Below are positions 8,922 to 16,884 of a stretch of 64,000 nucleotides of DNA, in pieces. This DNA is from Flavobacterium sp. J49 (GTDB lineage Bacteria; Bacteroidota; Bacteroidia; Flavobacteriales; Flavobacteriaceae), in NCBI RefSeq assembly GCF_011742145.1, contig NZ_JAAQQU010000104.1:701938-765937 (forward strand). Reading direction: 5' to 3'. Numbering within the stretch: position 1 is the first letter of the stretch; each line of letters begins with the position of its first letter. The position numbers were made by a program, and so were the translations under genes. The notes under the pieces are model-generated. The model searched no databases, was not told where the DNA came from, and was given only the letters and a program-made list of their open reading frames with translations.

Positions 8922-9596
8922 GTGGGTAGTAAGAATAAATTAAAACGATTTAAGGAAAACGAAACGTTTCAAAATGTTTTCCAACCAACACGAGAAGAAG
9001 TAGTAGGCGGAGCATTTCCGTTGAAAGGCAAATGGAACAGCGATTTCTTCAAAAATGACAATCCCATCATCATCGAATTGGGTTGCGGTAAAGGTGAATA
9101 TTCAGTGGGTTTGGCCGAAAAATATCCCGATAAAAACTTTGTGGGTATCGATATCAAAGGCGCCAGATTTTGGCGTGGTGCGAAAACCGCGGTCGAGGAA
9201 GGCATGCACAATGTGGCCTTTGTTCGTACACAAATCGAATTAATCGAAGGAATTTTTGCAGCACAGGAAGTATCCGAAATCTGGATTACGTTTCCCGATC
9301 CGCAAATCAAATACAAGAGAACTAAGCATAGAATGACCAATAGTGAGTTTTTAAAATTGTACAAAAGAATTTTAAAACCTGACGGCGTTGTCAACTTAAA
9401 AACCGACAGCGAATTCATGCACGGTTATACTTTAGGATTGTTGCACGGCGAAGGGCACGAAGTATTGTACGCTAACCACAATGTTTACAAAAACGAAGGT
9501 GCGCCTGAGGAAGTTATCGGGATTCAAACGTTTTATGAAAAACAATATTTGGAAATCAACAAAGCAATTACGTATATTCGTTTCAAAATCAAATAG
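8922..9596 (+). CDS. trmB: tRNA (guanine-N7)-methyltransferase TrmB
   Basis: 224 aa. Makes m7G46 in the tRNA variable loop using S-adenosylmethionine. Motif I is IIELGCGKGEYS (about residue 48) and the family signature TFPDP follows at about residue 126 with KYKRTKHR. The start is a GTG at 8922-8924: it gives MGSKNKLKRFKENETF, the usual N-terminus of Flavobacterium TrmB, and no ATG is available nearby. The next gene starts immediately after the stop codon, so the two are co-translated. Confidence 0.92.
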   Translation: MGSKNKLKRFKENETFQNVFQPTREEVVGGAFPLKGKWNSDFFKNDNPIIIELGCGKGEYSVGLAEKYPDKNFVGIDIKGARFWRGAKTAVEEGMHNVAFVRTQIELIEGIFAAQEVSEIWITFPDPQIKYKRTKHRMTNSEFLKLYKRILKPDGVVNLKTDSEFMHGYTLGLLHGEGHEVLYANHNVYKNEGAPEEVIGIQTFYEKQYLEINKAITYIRFKIK

Positions 9597-10223
9597 ATGA
9601 CCTTTATTTTGCCTCTTGTCTTGGGTTTTAGCATTTCGTTTTTGGCGGTTATACTTCCGGGTTTAATCAACATGACGGCGGCTAAAATCAGTTTGCAAGA
9701 AAGTAAAAATGAAGCAATTAGCTTTGCGGCCGGAGCATCTACGATTGTTTTTTTTCAAACGTTTATTGCTGTAATGTTCGCCAGATTCATCAGCAATCAT
9801 GACGAAATTGTAGCTACACTCCAAGAAATTGGTATTTTCATTTTTTCTGGCTTGAGTGTTTATTTTTTCTGGATTGCCAAAAAGCCAAAAAAACTAAAAG
9901 CAGACCGAATCGTCAAAGGAAAATCGAACCGTTTCTTTTTTGGAATGTTGCTGTCAATGCTCAATTTATTGCCGATTCCTTTCTATGTTTTTGCCAGTAT
10001 GGGTTTGGCCGCAGCAGGTTATTTCAGCTTTGACAAGATTCCGGTTTCTTCCTTTGTAATTGGAGTGGTTTTAGGTTCGTTTAGCGTTTTTTACCTCTAC
10101 ATTGTTGCCTTCAAAAAGATTGAAAAAAAGACCGAGTTCCTCATGCAAAACATCAATATTGTTATTGGTTCGGTGACCACTTTTATGGCAGTGGTTACTT
10201 TGATTAAATTACTTTACGGCTAA
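9597..10223 (+). CDS. LysE-family translocator
   Basis: 208 aa inner-membrane protein with about six hydrophobic helices (for example LPLVLGFSISFLAVILPGLI at the N-terminus and IVIGSVTTFMAVVTLIKLL at the C-terminus). The N-terminal LPGLINMTAAKISLQ and the helix distribution match LysE/RhtB-type exporters of amino acids or similar small molecules. The substrate is unknown. It sits tightly between trmB (0 nt) and the alkyltransferase-like gene (1 nt) in one transcription unit. Confidence 0.75.
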   Translation: MTFILPLVLGFSISFLAVILPGLINMTAAKISLQESKNEAISFAAGASTIVFFQTFIAVMFARFISNHDEIVATLQEIGIFIFSGLSVYFFWIAKKPKKLKADRIVKGKSNRFFFGMLLSMLNLLPIPFYVFASMGLAAAGYFSFDKIPVSSFVIGVVLGSFSVFYLYIVAFKKIEKKTEFLMQNINIVIGSVTTFMAVVTLIKLLYG

Positions 10224-10224
10224 A

Positions 10225-10551
10225 ATGGAAGATAATTTTTTTGAAAGAGTTTATGCCATAGTGCGCCAAATTCCCGAAGGAAAAGTGACTTCTTATGGCG
10301 CTATCGCAAAAGCCTTAGGTGCAGCACGTTCCGCTCGAATGGTAGGTTGGGCCATGAATGCCAGTCACGACAGAGAGGATGTTCCTGCACATAGAGTGGT
10401 AAATAGAATAGGAATGCTTTCCGGGAAACACCATTTTGACGGAACCAATTTAATGCAGCAACTCCTCGAAAACGAAGGCATTGCGGTAATAGACAATCAG
10501 ATTGTAGATTTTGAAAAGCATTTTTGGCAACCGGAGATTAGTGGTCAATAA
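10225..10551 (+). CDS. Alkyltransferase-like DNA-binding protein (MGMT family)
   Basis: 108 aa, only the C-terminal DNA-binding half of an O6-alkylguanine-DNA alkyltransferase. It has RQIPEGKVTSYGAIAKALG, the arginine-finger helix ARSARMVGWAMN, and PAHRVVN. In active MGMT/Ogt the motif is PCHRV, with Cys accepting the alkyl group; here residue 55 is Ala. It therefore belongs with the ATL proteins, which bind alkylated guanine without repairing it and recruit nucleotide excision repair. It is the last gene of the trmB-lysE group. Confidence 0.85.
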   Translation: MEDNFFERVYAIVRQIPEGKVTSYGAIAKALGAARSARMVGWAMNASHDREDVPAHRVVNRIGMLSGKHHFDGTNLMQQLLENEGIAVIDNQIVDFEKHFWQPEISGQ

Positions 10552-10615
10552 ACTTTCCGCAACCTGCATCCATCTTTCAACTATTTCTCCATAAACATTT
10601 TCAATTCATTAACTA

Positions 10616-10644
10616 TTGTTTCCAAACATTTCGTATTATCTTTG
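10616..10644 (+). promoter_or_regulatory. Promoter for apbC/mrp
   Basis: TTG at 10616-10618, an 18-nt spacer, then TATCTTTG at 10637-10644, an exact TAnnTTTG match, 55 nt before the ATG. Confidence 0.6.
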
Positions 10645-10698
10645 CAATCTAAATTCAGTTTAAATAAAAGGAACTGAAAAGCTTAATTACAACTCGAA

Positions 10699-11835
10699 AT
10701 GAAACTAGATAGAAAAGAAATCTTAGCGGCTTTAGAAACCATTACTATCGCCGGCGAAGGAAAAAATATGGTCGAAAGCGGTGCGGTAAAAAACGTACTA
10801 ACATTCGGTAACGAAGTGGTAGTTGATTTAGTAATCTCAACACCGGCCATGCACATTAAAAAACGTGCTGAAGACGATATCAAAAAATTAATCCACGAAA
10901 AATTCTCTCCCGAAGCAGAGGTGAAAGTCAACATCAAAGTAGAAACCCCAACCCAAAACCCGAACGAAATCAAAGGCAAAGCCATTCCCGGCATCAGCAA
11001 TATTATTGCTGTAGCATCTGGAAAAGGAGGCGTTGGAAAATCTACCGTGACCGCAAACTTAGCGGTGACTTTGGCCAAAATGGGATTCAAAGTAGGGGTT
11101 TTAGATGCGGACATTTACGGACCTTCAATGCCGATTATGTTTGACGTGGAAAATGAAAAACCAATCTCTGTTGAAGTTAACGGAAAATCCAAAATGAAAC
11201 CGGTTGAAAGCTACGAAATCAAATTGCTTTCCATAGGATTTTTTACGGCTCCGAGTCAGGCCGTGATTTGGCGCGGACCAATGGCTTCTAAAGCGTTGAA
11301 CCAAATGATATTCGATGCCGATTGGGGTGAATTAGATTTCATGCTAATCGATTTGCCACCGGGTACAGGCGATATCCACTTGTCGATCATGCAATCGTTA
11401 CCAATTACTGGCGCTGTTGTAGTAAGTACACCACAGGCAGTTGCTTTGGCGGATGCCAAAAAAGGAGTGTCAATGTTCTTATCTGACAGCATCAACGTTC
11501 CGGTATTGGGAATCATAGAAAACATGGCTTACTTCACTCCCGAAGAATTGCCAAACAACAAATATTATATCTTCGGAAAAGAAGGTGCTAAAAACCTCGC
11601 GGCCGATTTACAAGTGCCGTTTTTAGGAGAAGTGCCTTTAGTACAAAGTATACGCGAAGCAGGAGATTACGGTCGTCCGGCAGCGTTACAAACCGCATCG
11701 GTGATTGAAAGGGTTTTTGAAGAAATCACCCGTAATGTAGTACAGGAAACGGTAAACAGAAATAATGATTTACCACCTACTGAAGCCATCAAAATAACTA
11801 CCATGGCCGGCTGTTCAGCAGTAAATAAAAAATAA
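10699..11835 (+). CDS. apbC: Mrp/ApbC iron-sulfur carrier ATPase
   Basis: 378 aa. Residues 1-90 form a MIP18/DUF59-like domain (NVLTFGNEVVVDLVISTPAM). From residue ~100 comes a deviant Walker A P-loop, GKGGVGKST at 109-117, followed by DADIYGPSMP and DLPPGTGD. The protein binds ATP and carries or transfers Fe-S clusters in the cytoplasm. The CxxC normally found after ENMAYF in ApbC/Nbp35 is absent (the stretch reads TPEELPNNKYY); the only late Cys is in AGCSAV at the C-terminus. A NifU-like scaffold gene lies 82 nt downstream. Confidence 0.88.
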   Translation: MKLDRKEILAALETITIAGEGKNMVESGAVKNVLTFGNEVVVDLVISTPAMHIKKRAEDDIKKLIHEKFSPEAEVKVNIKVETPTQNPNEIKGKAIPGISNIIAVASGKGGVGKSTVTANLAVTLAKMGFKVGVLDADIYGPSMPIMFDVENEKPISVEVNGKSKMKPVESYEIKLLSIGFFTAPSQAVIWRGPMASKALNQMIFDADWGELDFMLIDLPPGTGDIHLSIMQSLPITGAVVVSTPQAVALADAKKGVSMFLSDSINVPVLGIIENMAYFTPEELPNNKYYIFGKEGAKNLAADLQVPFLGEVPLVQSIREAGDYGRPAALQTASVIERVFEEITRNVVQETVNRNNDLPPTEAIKITTMAGCSAVNKK

Positions 11836-11917
11836 AATTGATTTGAAGATTTGAAGATTTGAAGATGCCAAAATCATTTTCAAATTTCCAAATTCTCATA
11901 TTTTCAAATTAAATATC

Positions 11918-12157
11918 ATGACAAACGAAGAATTAACTTTAAACATCGAAAAAGCACTCGACGAAATCAGACCGTTTCTGAATTCCGATGGCGGCGATAT
12001 CAGTTTGGTTTCCATAGAAGATGAAAAACACGTAAAAGTACGTCTTCAAGGCGCTTGTACTTCTTGTAGTTTAAGCATCAGCACAATGAAAGCCGGTGTG
12101 GAAACAACAATTAAAAAATATGCGCCACAGATTGAAACCGTAGAGAACGTAGCTTAA
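11918..12157 (+). CDS. NifU-like iron-sulfur scaffold protein
   Basis: 79 aa, a stand-alone NifU C-terminal (Nfu) domain. It shows LNSDGGDISLV near the N-terminus and the cluster-binding CxxC in GACTSCSLS. It assembles or hands over Fe-S clusters and is a natural partner of the Mrp/ApbC ATPase just upstream. The intervening 82 nt contain three GATTTGAA-type direct repeats and their inverse, which may form a weak hairpin between the genes. Confidence 0.88.
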   Translation: MTNEELTLNIEKALDEIRPFLNSDGGDISLVSIEDEKHVKVRLQGACTSCSLSISTMKAGVETTIKKYAPQIETVENVA

Positions 12158-12345
12158 TGTCATCCTGAGCTTGTCGAAGGATGGGCGTTATCCGCGATTA
12201 ACAAAAACTACGTTCTACAAACTTGTTTTTGTCTATCGGGATCCGGGCTATTCGTTGCAATCTTTTGATGATTTCCCTTTCGCTACGCTTCAGGGCAATC
12301 CTAAAAAGGATTTCCACTTCTATCCCTAACGCATTCGTGCTGAAC
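12158..12345 (+). repeat. Intergenic repeat, family A copy 1
   Basis: Non-coding stretch between the NifU-like gene and the ferredoxin reductase gene. It holds repeat-like, GC-richer sequence: GAGCTTGTCGAAGG near the left, ATCCGGGCTATTCG at 12241, and AAAAGGATTTCCACT at 12303-12317, then ATCCCTAACGCA. The last part recurs on the minus strand at 47090-47121. No open reading frame is evident. Confidence 0.55.
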
Positions 12346-12425
12346 ATGACAAAAATCATAAAATAAAAGTTCCGGTTTAAAGACCTTAGCGCCTTAGAAC
12401 CTTAAGAACCTTACAACCTCAAAAA

Positions 12426-13484
12426 ATGATTGAAACAGATATACTAATAATCGGTGCCGGACCTACAGGCCTTTTTGCGGTCTTCGAAGCAGGATTATTA
12501 AAACTAAAATGCCACATTATTGACGCTTTACCGCAACCCGGCGGACAATTAGCCGAATTGTATCCCAAGAAACCTATCTACGATATTCCCGGTTATCCCG
12601 AAGTATTGGCGGGCGATTTGGTGACCAATTTAATGGAGCAAATCAAACAATTCCAACCCGGATTTACTTTAGGAGAAACAGCCGAAACCATCGAAAAACT
12701 CGAAGACGGCAGTTTTATCGTAACAACCAATGAAGGGACAAAACATTTGGCCAAAGCCATTGCCATTGCCGGTGGTTTAGGGACATTCGAACCGCGAAAA
12801 CCCATTTTGAAAGACTTAGAGTTTTACGAAAAAGAAGACCGCGGTGTAGATTATTTCGTCAAAGATCCCGAAAAATACCGAGGTAAAAACATAGTGATTT
12901 CCGGTGGTGGTGATTCTGCTTTAGATTGGAGTATCTTCCTTTCTGAGGTGGCAGCTTCCGTTACTTTAGTTCACCGAAGAAACGAATTCCGAGGCGCTTT
13001 AGATTCTGTTGAAAAAGTACAAGAATTGAAATCGACCGGAAAGATAAAGTTAATTACTCCCGGTGAGGTTGTAGGATTCAAAGGTTCGGAACGAATCGAA
13101 TCGGTAGATATTGAAGTTAACGGTGCTCGAATGAATGTGGTGACCGATTATTTTATACCGCTTTTTGGCTTGACACCAAAATTGGGTCCTATTGCTAATT
13201 GGGGATTAGAAATTGAAAAAAACGCCATTAAAGTCAACAACGCTTTAGATTACCAAACCAACATCGACGGGATTTACGCCATCGGTGATGTTAATATTTA
13301 TCCCGGTAAATTGAAGTTGATTCTTTGTGGTTTCCACGAGGCGACTTTAATGTGTCAAAGTGTTTACCAACGATTGAATCCGGGCAAAAAATATGTCTTG
13401 AAATACACCACAGTTTCGGGTGTTGACGGTTTTGACGGAACCCGTAAAGAAGCGGAGAAAGCAGTTGTAAAATCGATAGACTAA
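12426..13484 (+). CDS. Ferredoxin/flavodoxin-NADP reductase, TrxR-like
   Basis: 352 aa FAD/NAD(P)-dependent oxidoreductase. The FAD-binding motif is GAGPTGLFAVFEAG at residue ~9; a second dinucleotide fold carries VISGGGDSALDW at ~159; and the FAD-closing motif IYAIGDVNIYPG is near 285. There is no CxxC redox pair, which separates it from thioredoxin reductase and fits the TrxR-like ferredoxin-NADP reductases. It moves electrons between NADPH and a ferredoxin; the 2Fe-2S ferredoxin gene starts 3 nt after its stop and is the likely partner. Confidence 0.88.
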   Translation: MIETDILIIGAGPTGLFAVFEAGLLKLKCHIIDALPQPGGQLAELYPKKPIYDIPGYPEVLAGDLVTNLMEQIKQFQPGFTLGETAETIEKLEDGSFIVTTNEGTKHLAKAIAIAGGLGTFEPRKPILKDLEFYEKEDRGVDYFVKDPEKYRGKNIVISGGGDSALDWSIFLSEVAASVTLVHRRNEFRGALDSVEKVQELKSTGKIKLITPGEVVGFKGSERIESVDIEVNGARMNVVTDYFIPLFGLTPKLGPIANWGLEIEKNAIKVNNALDYQTNIDGIYAIGDVNIYPGKLKLILCGFHEATLMCQSVYQRLNPGKKYVLKYTTVSGVDGFDGTRKEAEKAVVKSID

Positions 13485-13487
13485 GAT

Positions 13488-13820
13488 ATGGCACAAGATA
13501 TTACCATAACCATCACCGACCGCGAAGGCATCAGTCATGAAGTGCAAGCACCAACCGATATGAACATGAATATCATGGAGCTCGTTCGTGCCTACGAATT
13601 AGCACCCGAAGGAACCATAGGTATTTGTGGTGGTATGGCCATGTGTGCTTCTTGCCAGTGCTATGTGTTAAATGATTTTCCGCTTCCTGAAAAAAGCGCG
13701 GATGAAGAAGCCATGCTTTGGGAAGCCTTCAACGTCAAAGAAAACAGCCGCTTGGGTTGTCAAATCCACATCACAGAAGACCTTAACGGATTAGAAATAG
13801 AATTGGCTCCGGAAGTCTAA
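13488..13820 (+). CDS. Adrenodoxin-type 2Fe-2S ferredoxin
   Basis: 110 aa. Cluster ligands are C47, C53 and C56 (pattern Cx5Cx2C in GICGGMAMCASC) and C91 in LGCQI. The Met/Cys-rich loop and acidic helix (KSADEEAMLWEAF) are typical of vertebrate-type (adrenodoxin/ISC Fdx) ferredoxins. It probably supplies electrons for iron-sulfur cluster assembly or an oxygenase. It forms a two-gene unit with the upstream reductase. Confidence 0.9.
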   Translation: MAQDITITITDREGISHEVQAPTDMNMNIMELVRAYELAPEGTIGICGGMAMCASCQCYVLNDFPLPEKSADEEAMLWEAFNVKENSRLGCQIHITEDLNGLEIELAPEV

Positions 13821-13821
13821 A

Positions 13822-14526
13822 CTACAAACCCAATTTCATCTTAGCTTCGGGCAGAATCCTTTCTACAAATTCAGCATACGCTATCGTTGAAGGATGCAAT
13901 CCGTCACTGGCGACCAATTCGGGTTGGAGTAAACCTAATCTGGTGATGTCTGTAATATTAACAAAAGTAATGTTGTTGGTTTCGCAATAATTTTTTGCAA
14001 AAGCATTGTATTGATAAACCCCTTCCGAAATGGCGATTGAACCTTGTCCAAAAGGCGTATAAGCATAATCCGGAATCGAAACTACTATCAGTTTGTTTTT
14101 ATCTCCTCCGGCTTTGGTAATGGCTATATTAACCAGTTCAGGAAATTCTTGTTCGTAAAGGCTAAAAGGTTTGCCTTGGTATTGGTTGTTGACACCAATT
14201 AACAGGGTAACCAAATCATAAGTATTGGGCAGATTTTCATTCCCAATAGCCGTTTTCAAATTCGTAGTTGTCCAACCGGTTTGCGCAATGAGTTTGATGT
14301 TAAAAGAATCTTCCGCGTTTAAGAATTGCTCAAGGCCGTCCTTCAATTGTTCGGGAAACCGACAAGTTTCGCATACGCTTTGACCGTAAGTATAACTGTC
14401 GCCTAAAGCCAAATACTTATAGTTTACCGGAACAATTTCAGTAGCGGTATTGTCCTCATCAGAACTACAACCGATCAATAGTAAGCCAAGCAAGAGCGAG
14501 AAAAATATTTTAGTCAAGTATCTCAT
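13822..14526 (-). CDS. SGNH/GDSL hydrolase lipoprotein
   Basis: About 234 aa. The ATG at 14524-14526 starts a lipoprotein signal, MRYLTKIFFSLLLGLLLIGC, followed by SSDED. The mature enzyme shows the SGNH blocks: LALGDSYTYG (block I, nucleophile Ser), the GVNNQYQG loop (block III, Asn) and DGLHPS near the C-terminus (block V, catalytic Asp/His). It is expected to be an outer-membrane- or periplasm-anchored esterase/lipase or deacetylase; the substrate is unknown. It converges on the ferredoxin gene with 1 nt between the stop codons. Confidence 0.85.
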   Translation of the reverse strand: MRYLTKIFFSLLLGLLLIGCSSDEDNTATEIVPVNYKYLALGDSYTYGQSVCETCRFPEQLKDGLEQFLNAEDSFNIKLIAQTGWTTTNLKTAIGNENLPNTYDLVTLLIGVNNQYQGKPFSLYEQEFPELVNIAITKAGGDKNKLIVVSIPDYAYTPFGQGSIAISEGVYQYNAFAKNYCETNNITFVNITDITRLGLLQPELVASDGLHPSTIAYAEFVERILPEAKMKLGL

Positions 14527-14571
14527 AAGGATTATTTTCAATACAATTACGCTAAAGCAATTGCTATAGGT

Positions 14572-15354
14572 TTAAACCAATGCCAGGCTTGATTCTATTT
14601 TTTCTTCAATGGCATTCCAAAGTCCGATTCTTTTCTCCAAAGCTAAAATGGAAACTTCCTCAACTTCTTTCCATTTTTGTGCATCATCCTGACAAAGTTC
14701 GGTAATCATTTGCATCGCCATTGGGCCGTGTTCGTCGGCGTCTAACTCGATGTGTCTTTCGAAGTAATAAATCAACTTGGACAAATCCACTTTCGGGAAA
14801 TTTTGTTGGAAGCTTTTCAAGATTTCGGTAAACATATTCGGAATCAAATCTTCTCTACCAAAAGTAAACGCCGCGGCAATTTTATGCACTTTACCTTCTT
14901 CGATTACGCGGAAAGTAAAGTCGAGAAACGCTTTCACTTCAGGATGCAAATCACTTTGTTTGATCCCGATAAATACATTTTTAGTGTCATTTACATTTTT
15001 AAGAAAAGCTTCTAATTCTTGCGTACAAGCACCACAACTTTGCATGGCTTCCACATACATTTCGAAATGACTCAAGCGTTTGCCGTCTAAAGTCAAATCG
15101 CTTTCTTCGGCCAATACAATTTCGTTAATCAAATACCTGGTTTCCGGATTTTCCGAAGCAAACCATGGCGTAGTAGTGCAAGTCAGTTTGCTTTGCAGTG
15201 CTTTTAACAGCGACATAAAATCCCAAACGGCATACACGTGATTTTCCAAAAACTTTCGCAAGTCGTCAATGGTTTTTACTTTGTCGTATAATGGATGTTG
15301 GAGTAAAATGTCTTTCTGTGGTTGGATTTTTTCGTTAATAATAGAAATGGTCAT
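14572..15354 (-). CDS. DUF3050 family protein
   Basis: 260 aa. The N-terminal block HPLYDKVKTIDDLRKFLENHVYAVWDFMSLLKALQ and the later FERHIELDADEHGP are hallmarks of DUF3050, an all-helical family resembling the heme oxygenase/TenA fold. The conserved His and Glu/Asp residues could bind a metal or cofactor, but no activity is established. It is transcribed alone, upstream of the SGNH lipoprotein and on the same strand. Confidence 0.85.
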   Translation of the reverse strand: MTISIINEKIQPQKDILLQHPLYDKVKTIDDLRKFLENHVYAVWDFMSLLKALQSKLTCTTTPWFASENPETRYLINEIVLAEESDLTLDGKRLSHFEMYVEAMQSCGACTQELEAFLKNVNDTKNVFIGIKQSDLHPEVKAFLDFTFRVIEEGKVHKIAAAFTFGREDLIPNMFTEILKSFQQNFPKVDLSKLIYYFERHIELDADEHGPMAMQMITELCQDDAQKWKEVEEVSILALEKRIGLWNAIEEKIESSLALV

Positions 15355-15414
15355 AGCTTTTTTTTAATATTTACGGATTTCAAAACACTAAAGTTTTAAA
15401 TACACACAAAAGTA

Positions 15415-15444
15415 AAAATGCTTCCCCAAAAAGAGAAGCATTTT
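15415..15444 (-). terminator. Terminator after acyl-CoA dehydrogenase
   Basis: Ten-base stem AAAATGCTTC/GAAGCATTTT with a T-rich tail on the minus strand, just beyond the stop at 15473. Confidence 0.65.
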
Positions 15445-15472
15445 ATATCAATTTTATTTATTGTTTAATCTA

Positions 15473-16651
15473 TTATTTAAAGGCCGGAATTCCTGTTATA
15501 TCCGCACCGGTAATCAACAAGTGTATGTCGTGTGTTCCTTCATAAGTAATCACACTTTCCAAGTTCATACTGTGGCGCATGATAGAGTATTCACCGGTGA
15601 TTCCCATTCCGCCTAAAATCTGACGTGCTTCACGAGCTATGTTGATGGCCATGTCTACATTGTTTCTTTTTGCCATAGAGATTTGAGCCGTAGTCGCTTT
15701 GCCCTCGTTTCTCAAAACACCCAATCTCCAAGTCAATAATTGGGCTTTGGTGATTTCGGTAATCATTTCGGCCAATTTTTTTTGTTGTAATTGCGTTCCG
15801 GCAATGGGCTTGTCAAATTGAATTCTTTCTTTAGCATAACGCAAAGCGGTATCGTAACAATCCATGGCCGCACCAATAGCGCCCCATGCAATTCCGTAAC
15901 GAGCAGAGTCCAAACACATCATTGGCGCACCTAATCCCGATTTGCCCGGCATTAAGTTTTCTTTCGGCACTTTTACGTTGTCAAAAATCAATTCTCCGGT
16001 AGCCGAAGCACGCAATGACCATTTGTTGTGCGTTTCAGGTGTGGTAAAACCTTCCATACCGCGTTCTACGATTAAACCGTGAATTCTGCCTTCTTCATTT
16101 TTGGCCCAAACTACGGCGATGTCAGCAAATGGCGCATTAGAAATCCACATTTTAGCTCCGTTCAACAAATAATGGTCGCCCATGTCTTTGAAGTTGGTAG
16201 TCATTCCGCTTGGATTCGAACCATGATCTGGTTCTGTCAATCCGAAACAACCCATGAATTCTCCGGTGGCCAATTTGGGTAAGTATTTTTGACGTTGCTC
16301 TTCGGTTCCGAATTTCCAAATAGGATACATTACTAAAGATGATTGTACCGATGAGGTAGAACGAACACCCGAATCGCCTCTTTCAATTTCCTGCATGATC
16401 AAACCATATGAAATTTGGTCTAAACCGGCACCGCCATATTCCTCAGGAATGTAGGGTCCAAATCCGCCAATTTCACCCAAACCTTTGATGATTTGTTTTG
16501 GAAATTCTGCACGTTGCGCATAGTCTTCAATAATTGGAGAAACTTCTCGTTTCACCCAAGCACGAGCAGAGTCACGCACTAATTTGTGTTCATCCGTTAA
16601 TAAATCATCTAAATTGTAGTAATCCGGAGCTTGAAATAAATCTGGTTTCAT
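15473..16651 (-). CDS. Acyl-CoA dehydrogenase, glutaryl-CoA dehydrogenase-like
   Basis: 392 aa. Domains are helical N-terminal (residues 15-125), beta middle domain with CFGLTEPDHGSNPSGM and WISNAPFADI, and helical C-terminal with RQILGGMGITGEY. The catalytic base is the Glu in ITYEGTHDIH near residue 374, the position used by glutaryl-CoA dehydrogenase and the general acyl-CoA dehydrogenase family. It oxidises an acyl-CoA with FAD, passing electrons to ETF. The GCDH-like motifs suggest glutaryl-CoA (lysine/tryptophan breakdown), but no other gene of that pathway is adjacent, so the exact substrate is uncertain. Confidence 0.88.
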   Translation of the reverse strand: MKPDLFQAPDYYNLDDLLTDEHKLVRDSARAWVKREVSPIIEDYAQRAEFPKQIIKGLGEIGGFGPYIPEEYGGAGLDQISYGLIMQEIERGDSGVRSTSSVQSSLVMYPIWKFGTEEQRQKYLPKLATGEFMGCFGLTEPDHGSNPSGMTTNFKDMGDHYLLNGAKMWISNAPFADIAVVWAKNEEGRIHGLIVERGMEGFTTPETHNKWSLRASATGELIFDNVKVPKENLMPGKSGLGAPMMCLDSARYGIAWGAIGAAMDCYDTALRYAKERIQFDKPIAGTQLQQKKLAEMITEITKAQLLTWRLGVLRNEGKATTAQISMAKRNNVDMAINIAREARQILGGMGITGEYSIMRHSMNLESVITYEGTHDIHLLITGADITGIPAFK

Positions 16652-16796
16652 TTTCTAAAAAGTGATTAATTAGTGATTAGTAATTAGCCAAAACCAGTTA
16701 CGAAATCGTTTGCAAAGCTAATCAATCTTACTTAAAATCTCAATCAACAATTGTTATAATTTTTTGAAGCTTTTTGCTTCGCTAGTTCACTCCTTG

Positions 16797-16875
16797 TCAG
16801 GAGCTCGGGTCCGGCTATCCGCTTTATCTTTTTCAGAGAAAAAGGATGCCGCTGCTATCCGAGCTAGGGATTCAC
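16797..16875 (+). repeat. Intergenic repeat, family B copy 1
   Basis: Non-coding. Contains GTCAGGAGCTCGGGTCCGG, then CTATCCGCTTTATCTTTTTC, then AAAAAGGATGCCGCTGCTAT and a closing CCGAGCTAGGGA. The order GGAGCT / CCGCT-TATCTTTT / AAAGGATGCCG / GGGCTA recurs at 33721-33806 and, in shortened form, at 28270-28314 and 19375-19455. Confidence 0.55.
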
Positions 16876-16884
16876 TGTTGGAAA

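Noticed and set aside
8969..9418. 149-codon antisense frame inside trmB
   Set aside because: Shadow of a well-conserved gene; no signal, domain or start context of its own.
10683..11114. 143-codon antisense frame inside apbC
   Set aside because: Shadow of the P-loop ATPase gene.
12158..12345. Insertion sequence remnant
   Set aside because: No transposase fragment, terminal inverted repeats or target duplication visible; treated as a short dispersed repeat.
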